NCBI RefSeq assembly: GCF_910592395.1
Contig: NC_088315.1
Span: forward strand, 20,593,219-20,657,218
Length of the DNA: 64,000 nt
Source: Lineus longissimus
Taxonomy: Eukaryota; Nemertea; Pilidiophora; Heteronemertea; Lineidae
Direction of reading: 5' to 3'
The position numbers and the translations under genes were made by a program. This document shows positions 1 through 12,500 of this stretch, piece by piece; position 1 is the stretch's first letter, and each line of letters begins with the position of its first letter. The notes beneath the pieces were generated by a model that was not told the DNA's origin, ran no database searches, and saw only the letters and a list, made by a program, of their open reading frames with translations.

Positions 1-1117
1 TTTTCTGTTTGACATGAAACAAAGGATATTTACGACTATAACTGGCATCTCTTGGGGCCCATTTTTATATCATTGTTCTGCATGAGGCATTAGCATGAAT
101 GAATTGAATGCCAAAGGTTTATTGATGCTGTGTTTTAATATTGCAATAGCTTCTCAACTGCTTCTGGGTCCATTTATACCTCAAGGCCATTTCATAAGAG
201 CGTTGAGTGATATTTCAAGTGCACAGTATTAAAAATTGTTGCATTCACCCGAGGATGGCCAGGGACACTTAAAGTCATCTTCTCCGTTTACCCAGACAAG
301 GGAAAACGCTCGATTGATTTGCTCAATGCAGCAGCAGTCGAATGACCATCATCGGAAAACATCAGCTCTGCCATCAGCCCTAACGACCAATCAGAATGAT
401 TAACTTAACACTCTCAAACTGTTTCATTTGACAAGTCTTAATTGTAATTTAAGACCTCGAGTGTTCAGAAACCCCACCAGTGATTGGTAACCTCTAATCG
501 CTTTGCTTACAAGCGAAATTTATCGTTATGAGATTGCAAGAATGAGCGGTCAAGATCGAGATGATGAGAGAGCAGCCGTTATGGCATCTGGCCTTTTGTA
601 AGCGACGCTCAAATGACGGGTTGCAGTCTAAATTTAAAGGCAGTTCTCACCTCGGTGTGGTTGACTTGTGATAGTGGGCCGGGAGGAGGTGGTGACACGT
701 CAATTCAGCATTGATTGACGACAAATTTAAGACCAGAAGTCAAGTTAGCGGGAAGTTGGGTGTCAATTATTTTAATCACTACAAAGGCAGGAGAGCCGCA
801 AATTGGACTGATTTGAATGAGTACAGAGAATGGGTTGAACTGCGCAGGAATGACGAGAGTAGGGGGTGTCTTTGATATCAATTAGAGGACAAGTTCACTT
901 TCTCACTTTTTCTTTTCGCTTCATGAGCTGACTTCACTCACATCAACTGTCATTCTCAGTTGTTAGCAGATCACTATGACTTTTTTATAAGCAAGCTTGC
1001 CAATTTTGGCTCAAAGATGTCAGCTTTTGTCAGATTGTAGCAGCCAAAGGTTGGTACCTCAGAGCTCTGTAAAGCTGTCAAAAGTGCCAAGTATGTTCAC
1101 AAAGGCAAACAAATTCT
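1..1117. other. No recognisable feature
   Basis: AT-rich sequence with stop codons in all frames. I see no splice-bounded open segment, RNA gene or repeat here. Confidence 0.6.
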
Positions 1118-1875
1118 GATGATGATGACGGCGAGGATGACTATGACGAAGATGATGACGGCGAGGATGACTATGACGAAGATGATGACGGTGAGGATGA
1201 CTATGACGAAGATGATGACGGTGAGGATGACTATGACGAAGATGATGACAGCGAGGATGACTATGACGAAGATGATGACGGTGAGGATGACTATGACGAA
1301 GATGATGACGGCGAGGATGACTATGACGAAGATGATGACGGCGAGAATGACTATGACGAAGATGATGACAGCGAGGATGACTATGACGAAGATGATGACG
1401 GTGAGGATGACTATGACGAAGATGATGACAGCGAGGATGACTATGACGAAGATGATGACGGTGAGGATGACTATGACGAAGATGATGACGGTGAGGATGA
1501 CTATGACGAAGATGATGACGGTGAGGATGACTATGACGAAGATGATGACGGTGAGGATGACTATGACGAAGATGATGACGGTGAGGATGACTATGACGAA
1601 GATGATGACGGCGAGGATGAACATGACGAAGATGATGACGGCGAGGATGACTATGACGAAGATGATGACGGCGAGGATGACTATGACGAAGATGATGATG
1701 GCGAGGATGACTATGACGAAGATGATGATGGCGAGGATGACTATGACGAAGATGATGATGGCGAGGATGACTATGACGAAGAGGATGACTATGACGAAGA
1801 TGATGACGGTGAGGATGACTATGACGAAGATGATGATGGCGAGGATGACTATGACGAAGATGATGACGGTGATTA
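1118..1875 (+). repeat. 30-bp minisatellite, about 25 units, with an acidic decapeptide frame
   Basis: Units begin GATGATGACGGTGAGGATGA and end CTATGACGAA. One unit near 1770-1790 is shortened by 12 bases. In the frame starting at 1118 each unit reads DDDGEDDYDE. This frame is open from 1073 to a TAA at 1979, about 302 codons, but contains no ATG. All length changes are multiples of three. The common variants are GGT/GGC and GAC/GAT, which are silent in this frame; rarer ones change Gly to Ser, Asp to Asn, or Asp-Tyr to Glu-His. Two other frames (one on each strand) are also open simply because the unit length is divisible by three. It may be plain minisatellite DNA or an internal exon of an acidic low-complexity protein; no convincing splice sites were seen. 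Confidence 0.9.
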
Positions 1876-4800
1876 TAATGTCAAGTTGATTTTGTTACTT
1901 TCACCACTAACCAAAATACTCTTGCTTGTATCTCACAAAAAATGTTTTACACAGTTGTCAGTCGCGGAACAGAGTAAATAAATCCATCCATCCATAACTG
2001 ATTCTAACAGATATTGAAAAGCCCGCATACCATCTCGGGTGGAATGTCCAAAAAAATAGGAACACTTTGTTGCCAGGTAACCTGGGCAAAAAGTGGCGTA
2101 TTCATTGATCAGTGAGACATTACAGTCAATTGACCATGTGGCTGGCTGAGCATGGCAGGGATTCGGTCTGTAGAGGACCATCAATGATGACAAGTTATCG
2201 ACCGATCAGGTGTGAGATTTAGATGTGTTTTTGAGAGTGGTAAATGCATCGCTGAAATACTGGCTACATGAAATGTTTGTACTACAGTTGAGAGCAGAAA
2301 ATACTTCATTGGAAATTGGTGTATTAGTGCTTGAAGAAGCAGTAGCACCCATCTTTTGAAGGCCTCCTGGAAAGCATCAGCATCCCTGCGGCTACTGACA
2401 CACTAGATGGATGAATAAATTCCATTTCGGCTTGAAAGCGCAAATTTGATTCTAAAACCGATTCATGTGATAAAAAGAAGATGAATCAGAAACGGAAGAC
2501 GGTGAGTCTGTCGAGAGAATATGTTGCAACCGCCAATGAGAATGGCAGCGTTGATTTTATTCATTTTTTGAGTGATTGTATTGACATGTGTTGGGTTTGC
2601 ATTCTGAACTAATGCACATATACGATTGCAATCATTCCAAATTTGTTTCAAGAATGTTGGATTTGATGGTTGGGCTTATAAAGAGTAGTTCTGTGAATCA
2701 AGAAATATCTGCTCTCCCTGTTGAAAGAATCACTTCCCCTTTAAAGACATCCCAATACATGATAATTTGCCATGTCTCGTTCAACATACACAACGTTCTT
2801 CATCAATACATTTGCCATTAACAACTCTCATGTCTGCAATGGAAGTCTCCCCGTTGTGTCCAGCCATTTCTATTACAAACCAGTTAGATATCAATGGCAT
2901 TGTCCTTTAATTGTCTCATCGATCTGTGCAGTGGATCAGAATACAACAATGATTCCATTTAGCTTAGTGTAGGTCTTAATACTTCTCATAATGGGGAGGT
3001 GATCAGGCAGTGACAAGTCAAGGTGGATCTGGACGGAGATGGATTACAAGTAGCTTAGCTAGCGCGAGATGTTATCTGTTACATCCAATGTTGCTTATAG
3101 TCTGCAGTAGCTAGCGCGTTATGTTTCATTGTTCTGTTATTGCCACCCCATGTTATATCATCTCAGGTTGGAGAGGGTTGGGACAGGATGACATAGAATG
3201 GGCCAAATCAAATTTATCAACTCTACCCTAATAATGTTTTTCCCCCTTATAATGGTAGCAGGTCTGTAGGAAAATATCAATGCACATTACAATCATAAGC
3301 TCGGTCACAAATGAGAAACTTGACGACTCCAGGGTCATAAACATCACCAATCACCTAGAATGACCAGAAAATCAACAGCTCCAACATTTCCATGTCTGCG
3401 TCACGCGTTCATAACCCAGATGGCTACGATAACCATTGCCAGCTAGCATCCATGTTTGTTTTAATGTTCAGTGCAGACTTCTCCTTATGAAATCAGTCAT
3501 TTGTCACTGATAGCCAGATCAAATACCATTTAGGTAGCAGTGCTTAGCTAATCATACACAATCAGGTATGGTTTCCAAAGCCAAAAGTTCGTGAAATAAG
3601 GAGTTGATGTCAGCTTCTTCATCCCAAATCACGAAAAATAAAACTGTCCCCAATGTGCCCTGTTTACGGTCTATGAGCAGATACATAGAACACGAAATCC
3701 ACTCATATCAATCAAAGACGGAGAAAAACAATCATATTTCTATCAAGCGTTTATCGGAAACCGTTCGTATATTATCTAAACACTCCTGGTACTTCAACAA
3801 TTAGCCATATAAACTTATCCTGAGGCAATCTTCGTCTAAACTCTCTGATGGATAAACGATTCTTCTCCCGCTAAAAGACTGATACCGCTCGAAGCGCAGC
3901 ATCTTGATGTTAATCCATTACGCAGTAAAGCGAGAAATGTTTGGAACGATTTTAGAAAAGAAGGCCAGACACAACTGACGATGGTAACTGGTTGTTTGTG
4001 GTATGTGCCGTGTGAGTAGTCGGAACAGCAAGTATAGTTCTGTTAACAGTTTCATCACCACCATGCAAGACAGTACAGTTCTTGTCAACAGTAACATCCC
4101 CATCATACAAAAGTTGCCATTTGGCTGGAATACATGATAAACCACCTCACATGAAAAAGTGGTGGAAAATACACTTTTCAGTTGGGCAACCACAAGAATA
4201 TCATAGTCTCAGATTCTAAGTTTTAAAATGAAAGTTTCTGCAGTGAAATTGCATCTGAGGCAGACAAGCAAATTACTGGAAAGGTGATTTTCCTGCTCAG
4301 AATTACAATGATTGTGATATTGACCAGACACCTATGGTTAACCAGCAAGGACTCCAAACGAGAGAAGATTGACATGCAATTACAGTAACGATGCCACCTA
4401 TCTACGGATGTCCTCAGCGAAAGCAACCCTAAACCAACATCAAACGACAGGGCAGCCGCTAACAAATATCTTCTAAGGAAATTATCAGGTGCCAAAAAAA
4501 CAACCCACGAAACTCTCCGTGAAAAACAAGACGTCCCCGGCAAATGAGGAAGTCGCAGCAAAATGACCAATTTGGGCGTAATTTCCCCAAATCTCAGGTT
4601 TCCTTCCCCAAGATGATGATTGGTGGAAAAAGTTTGGTATCATGTGACTCTGTCGCATAGTCCCCTGTGGAACTATATGCTGAGCATTTTCCTGGTATCT
4701 TTGCATCGGGAAAAAACAGTTGCGTGATGATTGTTGCAGACTATACTTTTGCTCGCAAAGATAGACTTAACATAAATTATACATAATAGACTGACCTTGC

Positions 4801-6447
4801 ACATGTCATGTACAGAATAGCCAGTGGGGTGAGAACACTTCATGTAACAGCCACACAGACGATGACTGACTGATGAGAGCAGCGAGTCTCTTTCTTCGAT
4901 CATCGTCATTAAAGCGCCCCCTGGTGAGAGTAAGTGATGCGCGGCATATGACCAGGAGACATCAGATTATCATGTTACTTGCACAGAGAGGGCATCAAAT
5001 AATACGTTAACCAATTATCGCCTTGAATCAATTTTTTGTTACTTTAACGAGGGCAACCTGAAGCTGAACAAGCACAGAATATGGTATTAATGATACCAAG
5101 AATTGATCAAAACAAGTCTTTATCAGATCTTGATGATACTACCCATGAGCAATCAACAGTCTGTATCCTGGATGCATTCCAGTAAGCTGGATGTATTCTA
5201 GTATTCCAGCTTCCGGGAATGTTGGCCATTTAGGATGGATTGTGGATCATAACCACCCATGACTCAAGCTATGAGGTTAATCTTGCCAGCAAGGATGGAA
5301 AGACTTTGATCCGACAGGATCAGTGGCTATGTAACAGACATATGTTTCTCCAATCAAGCATTTGTATGATGGACAGTCGCATGGTGAGGAAAATATAGAA
5401 AGTATTGATGCAGCAGTTTTATTTTCATGGGAGACAGGATAAAATTGCTGTCCACATGTATTGTCCTTGAATTCTGCCTTTATGAGACATTGGTTTCTTT
5501 CACAAAGGACACAGATTAGGCTAATCTGGTCTTTTATGCCGCTACCACAACCCGGAGATACCGATGACATCATCAGCGCCCTTCAAGCTATCACAGCCAA
5601 TGGATGCTAATAACCTTAGATCCGTGTCTTAATCAAGGCACAAGGACACGTGCCGTTTCCACGATAAGCCATTCTTAATAATCAGACGACTTTTTCTCGA
5701 GAAAGAAGCATTTGGATAGAAGTTCATAAAACGAGGTTGACGCTTCAAGAGATGTTCAAGACAGTAACCACCTCTCAAGTCCACAGGAGGTTATGATGAC
5801 TGCAGCTCATAAAGTCTGCCAATCTTTTGGATATATCACTGTCGAATGAAGTGGAAACTGTTAACTGCTTACTGAGCAACTTTTACCTTGGTGAAATTTC
5901 ACGGCCAGTAAGTTACTTCTGACATTTTCACAGAATCTGCCTAATCCTTAGAGTGTTAAACAGAAATATCTCTATCCGAGAACTAAATGATTGACTGAAT
6001 AAGACACTAACATGATAGAACACAATCCCATCCAAACATGACCACGCCTCCCTCCAATGAAACGCGACCGAAGCGCTCGAAGACGGTGATTTCGTAGCGA
6101 TACCTGATCGCAGAAATTATAGGATGGCATCGATTCACCTTCATCAAGGATGTGGAGATCGTCTTTCTTCAAACAACTCGTACAGGTGAATGGGAAACAA
6201 ATCAACAATGAGCGAGGCAGAAAAAAGATCATACTAATTCTGAGTGAAACATAACTTTAGCCTTTAACCAAAGTTTATATAACAAGCTATTTGTGTTTAT
6301 CTGATTTGCTGCTTTTTACTGTATGCGAACGTAGGCGTTTTTCTGCTCAAAATGAAGAAAAATCATCAGTCCCAAAAAAATGTTGGCTTTGAAAATTTTT
6401 CGGAATTTTAATTTTGGTGGGAAAACCTAATCATGCATTTTTCACTA
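1876..6447. other. No recognisable gene
   Basis: Only short chance-length open frames (up to 115 codons at 4223-4570 on the minus strand) and no recognisable domain. Minor items are a short CCAT run near 1985 and a 12-bp palindrome TTTCTCGAGAAA at 5693-5704. Confidence 0.6.
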
Positions 6448-6522
6448 ACGCGACCACCCCGGTAACGCGACCATTCAACCTCGGTCCCATGAGTGGTCAT
6501 GTTACCGGGTTCCTCTGTAATG
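6448..6522 (-). mobile_element. Relic of a DNA transposon terminus (CAGAGGAACC type)
   Basis: On the minus strand the segment begins CAGAGGAACCCGGTAACATG and repeats GTAAC..GACCA three times in 75 bases (GTAACATGACCA, then twice in the reverse sense around AACGCGACCA). Termini starting CAGTGGAACC with a following GGTAACGCGACC are widespread in marine invertebrate repeats and look like ends of DNA transposons. Only this end is seen; the rest of the element has decayed or is absent. Confidence 0.45.
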
Positions 6523-9500
6523 CTTAGTTTGGCTCAGCCTTACAAAAAAATTCAAAATCATAAACTTAATTTGAAGGAGATGTTGGCAAAACTCAATAAC
6601 ACCTTCAAAGTTCCCACGTATTTGAATCATGTTAGGAACTAGATTCCTGTTTTTCTTGTTGATCTACGATCGGGTAATAGAGAACCATCAAACAACACTC
6701 ACAGGTGAGAGATGAGGAACCAACCTCATTCATCTCACCACAACTCGTTCAAGGTTGCAGGCGCACCGACCTTTCTCAGCATTCTATCACAATTTATGAT
6801 TGTGGTCTCTTCAACACTCATCCTCCTGATAGCAGGCCTTCGGTCGCTCCACAAAGACCCAAACACAAAGCAGAAAAAGTCAGTGACTGAATGATTTTGA
6901 ATTTGCTCTTCACGCGGAGTTACCACAAAATTTGGCGCCCGCTTCGATAGTCTTATAGGATGGTTGATTCCATGTTTTCATTGCAAGGATATCTACGCTC
7001 ATCACAGCTGCAACGTTATGTTTATTTTCACTATTCAGTAAAAACAGTTCAAGGTAAAAAAGGATCGAAACTATTTCTCGTACTTGCAACATGTACCGAG
7101 TTTTCTGAGGTCAGTAACAGAATCATTAACGTTCCGTTCATTGCTTTCTGTCCTTTTAGCTGATATGTTCTCGATGCCCTGGATATCATGCAGGGCTTTC
7201 ATCAACATTGCTACATGGCATCGAATCAAAAATTCTGTTTCTCCTTGAAAATATTTATATCAAATGCAGAATGCAGCATATGCTGTCAATAGATGTCACT
7301 TAGTAGGTAGTTTCTGTCGACAAAACAAGGGGTTAATCTTTACAATCGGCTTTTGTAATTTTTTCCATTTAGCTAATGCTTCCTAAAAGCACCTTTGATG
7401 TCTCTAACAAGTTTTTACGTTACTCTAAGTCTCGTTACCATTACTCTAAGTCTCGTTACACTAATATACGATATTGCTATCTCAGCCCCTTCAGGATGGG
7501 AAATCCTTTTTCTGGTCAGAGACGATCCGATATCTCTCGTAGAAATCTCGTCTTTGAAGTTATGGGATGAAATATGATTCCTTGCTCTTTGAGTCAGACT
7601 AAAACCATTAAGGAGCATCTTTCATATTATTGGTTGGTTGTGATTGAGAGTAACAGGTGTAAAAACCAATCAGGTATGGGCACCGAAGCCGCATCAATAT
7701 CGTCGGAGTTCTGGTGGGCCGTCATGATACACTTTTTGATGCATACCCTCATGAAAATCGTGCCGCTTGTTGACTGAATGCCCTTTGAAACAGTAGAGCC
7801 AGTATTGGCTGTCAGTGTTGTGTGTGTCGGAGGCCGACAATGTTTTGTGTCAAGTATCAAGTTGAAAAACAAAACAATTGTAAACAGCATCCATAACGAG
7901 TTGAAACATTATAAAACATACACAGCTACTCTAGCTGATTACTATTTTTCTTCTTGAGTTTTCTCCTCATCTGTTACCATAGCAACAGATATACAATAAA
8001 GGAAGGTGTACAGTTACCTTTATCTTCCATTACATCAGGAGATTCTCAGAAACACAAAAGATGCGTGATTACTTACCTGAAAAGAGAAACAACAAAGAAC
8101 ATTTTAGAGACGGAAAGATTTTTGTCAGCTTCAAAGGATACACGATGAATTAGACTAAATGAAGACCATTGTTTTGTTTTGTTATTTGTTATTTTATAAC
8201 ATATTTGTGCAATCATGACTTTTTTGTCCAAAAATATAATCACCAATTTTTGCCAAAACATCCACGATATAACTTCCTCGTCACTTTATACAGTGAAAAA
8301 CAAAACTGCAGACAAAACAAATTGCAACACATTTACGCAAATCCCTCGTTCTAAATATAGAAACATCTGATGACCACATTGACAACCGCAAAACAATATT
8401 TGAAATGTGACGAGCACGGATACCTGTGGCGATTCATCTTGACCCAGTGACATGGAACCCGAGGGAAAACCTGACAAATAAAACGTCGTTTTTTGCACGC
8501 AAGACGTTCCCTGCCCGCAGCGGTCAACCAAACCAAGATGTTTACATAAGATTGAAGACGACAGAACAATGATAAAATCGCACAAATTTCTCAAAGAGTC
8601 TAGCGATATCATTGGATGAGATTGTAAAGAAATGCTTGAAGAAAAGTAGTCTTTTTACGCTTGGAAACAGTAGCTGTTTTCTTGACCCGATTGTGAAAGT
8701 GAGCATGCAATTTTCAGTTAACACTTGGTGGAATTTTCAAACACATCCTGCGACAATATCTATAAGCTGGTTCCGTGAGTTATAACTGAAAATCCCTCAT
8801 TTGATCTCACAAATATGCTCTGGACCAGCCTGGCACTAACTTTGATACAATACTCAAATGTGACATGTCTGAATGTCTTCACCTAACAATGATCTTGTGC
8901 TGGGACATGACATGCCATTTAACAAAATGAGACCTCAGACACAGTGAACTGTAAAATTATTGTATTTATACGATTTGTACCAATTGTTAACTCACGCTTG
9001 CGATGGGAACTTTTCACCAAGACAAAAGACCACCCAGCAAGAACCAGTGGACACCGTTTTGGTAAATTTGAAATATCAAGATCGGTCAAGCACTTACGGT
9101 AAACATCTTTATTATGTATTGACAGCAGGGGATCCAGACTTTGGTAAGGTTAAGTAAACCCCTACAGGCAGTATCTTGTCTTCTCTCAAAATTGACAAGC
9201 TTTTAGTATTCTCGGCCATAAAAGGGATTAAAAGGGTCACAATAAATGGTAAGGGTATCAACACAATACAACAATAAGGGCCATTAATATATCTTGCAAT
9301 AATATCATCAAACTGTTTGCTTTTCCTAATGAAATTCCAAGCTGTCCAAATTTGCCTGAGAGATTTAAGGGTCATCTTAAAAGGGTATCAACGCAAACAG
9401 ACAAATAATACCTGTCTTTAAGGGCTTCAATGCCAATTTATGGAGGGTACACAAACATGATTAGGCCCTCGGGGCTCGGTTCAAATTCAGATGCAAAATG

Positions 9501-12500
9501 ATCACCATTTATGACATAGTTACCATGTGTTATTTTCATTTCGGGGGAAAATTTTACAATTTATAAATCTCAACTCTTCACCCTTTGTTGTCAATCTCAT
9601 TGAGTCTTGCACGACCACAAAAGTGCCGATACATGCCGCCAATATTTGCTCAAGATCGCTATGAGAAACTCCGCCATATTTGACTTGGCGTGGTCTCAAT
9701 ATGGAAATGCTTGACACCGGTCGAAGTTGTTATTAATATTTAATATTGACGACTTGAGGCGCGCATGAAATGTAATTTCATTTATTTGCATTATCTCCTC
9801 GTCAAATATGTACTCTGACAAGCTGACTGACGACAAGGCCTAAGTTGGTCCCAGCACTCGCTGTCGTTAACTGTAGTACATTCTGGGAGAAATCTGGGCA
9901 TCATCTCGATGAATTTAAGGCCAATTTGAAGTGAAATAATTGACAACTGCTGCGAGACACAACTGGAAATCCTGTCTCGTGGTTTATTCCACTTTAACAT
10001 GCTGGCATCACTTCTACACATCGCAATACATTGTGTAATACAATCCACACAAGAATCAGGCAAACCTTCATTGAAACCAGATCCAGTACAAACTGCCCAT
10101 CTGATGCTGAAGTTGAAAGCAGAGTTGATCCTCAAACCAGTTTTTTGCAAACTGAACATAGAAAATGGCAAAAGTTGAATCCAAATTTGCATTGAGAAAA
10201 ACCAGACTATTCTCAAGCCCTCAGGTTGGCATCTTTAGGTTTTTTTCTGAGACAGTAAATACAGCTTGTTATTTATTTAAAAACCTGTTTCTTGAACTGG
10301 ACAAAACCAGCCGAATAACAAAGGTCAAATCAACTCTACTACTTGTTGTCCTGGAGATTAAACGAAGACAGTCGGTCTCAGAAATAAGACAAATATTCTT
10401 TACCCCAGGGGCAGGATCTTCTTTATATCATGTGCACCAACATATGATGTTATGGAAATGTTAAATATCAACATGACGCATGGGAAAATGAAAATATAAA
10501 GCCTATCATTGGATTAGTTTTGCACTCTGCTTTGCCTGATATCCATCTTGTTTACTTTTATATCAACAGTACTGGTCAATAGTAACATCTCTTAAAGACG
10601 CAGTACATTGGCTGGTACACATCCTGAACTCATCGTCTTATACTCTCTTAAACAGAGCCGGGGTTGATAAGGTGCCAAAACCTTGTTGGTCAGTATGGCT
10701 AGCGCACCACATCTTTCAATTGTGTCAAACTGGGGATGTTGGCTTTCTTCTGAATAGTACAGCATCTACAGTCATGGTCTGTAAATTGCTGCCTTCAGGT
10801 TTGAAAAGGTTAAGATGAAGTGGCCAGGTCGTGACGCAGAAGTGGCAAATCCCTGTCCACTCTCAAGCTCAGAACAGGTTCTGCGTTAAATCCGAATTGG
10901 ACTCATAAACACGTAAAGAACAGCTTTTCTCGATTCCTAGATTAAGTATCTGCTGACGGAAGAATAAGCCGTTTTCTTATCGCAGAAGCCTTTATCCTCA
11001 ACATAAAATCTTGGAAACTTTAGCTGTAACCATGGTAATATCATGTCCGCCGAATCTCGTAAATTGGCACGCCCTTTCTGGTGCCATTTTGGTGAAAAGC
11101 TCTTTTCTTTGAATCGAAGCATTAGTGATGGGATCGGCTTTAGAAAGTAATGAGATGGGCACAATCTTCTTGACGGTCACCTGACACTACAGTATCACAC
11201 GTATTTATGTCATAAACAACTAATATCAATATCACTTATCATCGATTCTTTTGACTCTATTTTGTTTCCTATGCACAAAGAGTCTTAGGTGGACTTTTAG
11301 ACATTTGAGACATACAAGTATCTGTATGCGATGTTACTTATGACAACAATAGCTTTTCTTACCCATGACCACGACTGTAGTTTTTTTCAAGATCTAAGTA
11401 GGTTGATGGTTTGGTAAAAAGACTTGATTATTAACAATTGTCGACATTGCTGATGTCAACCAGATTTTGCTTTTTTGTTGAGAAAATAAAATATTTTAAA
11501 GACGGAAGTCGACTTTGATGTCCAAATGTATTCTAACCATTACAATTGAACAAAACCTCAAAGAAACATTGGGAAGAATTCAAAATACAAATCAATAGCA
11601 AGAAGGCCTAAAATAGCACCCAGGTGATAGAGCTAGGCCTAGTTTAACAACAGTTTCGTCAACAACACCATAATCAAAGTGAAGTAACGTCACCTTAAGT
11701 TTGCTTGAATATCGTGCATATTTACAAGGACAAATCCACCATAGGTCTGACATATTCACTTGGAGGAGACAAAGCCCGAAGACATGATTGTGACTTTGAA
11801 TGAAATACAAACAAGACGTCACAACCAAAGACCAGAACATGGACTATCACTTTCTCTACACAAACATCACACAAACCGACAAAGCCGAGGAAAACTTCCA
11901 AATGAAAAGGTCTGTGTCGTGTTTGGTCAACGGAGGATAGGGACACATTCCTGGGATTGTGAATGGAAGTCAGAATGGACATCTAATGGCCCTTCAACTG
12001 TCTTCTAACAATGGCTGTAAAGAGAATGGGTGCACACAAATAGGTAATTTGCTACAACTAGACTTGCTAGTATGGCTTTTTTACACTGACGTTACAGATT
12101 TTGTGTGATATGTTATTCCAGCACATTCCACAAGGGTGGGAAAAGTATGGGCTTACACACTGTTATAAGGCTTCTAACAGTATGAGGGAGTGTTATCTGA
12201 GAAACCCATCATCTCTGGTCCGTGGTAACATCCCCTGCTGCCTGACACAAGCACAAGACAAGACAAGATTCAAGAAACTTGTGTTTATTACACATTCAAG
12301 CTGTGCCTTTCACTGGCTGGGGTGTGTTGCCTACAGGGGAGTTCATCATCGACCTCACCAGTCGACTGCGTAGCGAGCGGCCAAGTGAGAAGTTACTGCC
12401 GACCAGAACTGTCGTCAGCCACACTTGAATGTCAAATTCAACATCAAAATATCAACCTTTTCTGACAAAAGGTTCAAAGCAATAAACCCATTGTTGTCAT

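Noticed and set aside
1097-1624. Minus-strand frame of repeated VIIFVIVILT, like multiple membrane segments
   Set aside because: It is the antisense reading of the 30-bp minisatellite and remains open only because the unit length is divisible by three.
5693-5704. 12-bp palindrome TTTCTCGAGAAA resembling a heat-shock element
   Set aside because: Spacing of TTC and GAA does not fit the heat-shock consensus, and a palindrome of this size is expected by chance in 64 kb.
9470-9495. GGTTCAAATTC resembling a tRNA B box
   Set aside because: No A box at tRNA spacing and no cloverleaf pairing.
9791-10216. 141-codon open frame on the minus strand with many cysteines
   Set aside because: No recognisable domain, signal peptide or splice structure. 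By my rough estimate from base composition about one frame of this length is expected by chance in 64 kb.
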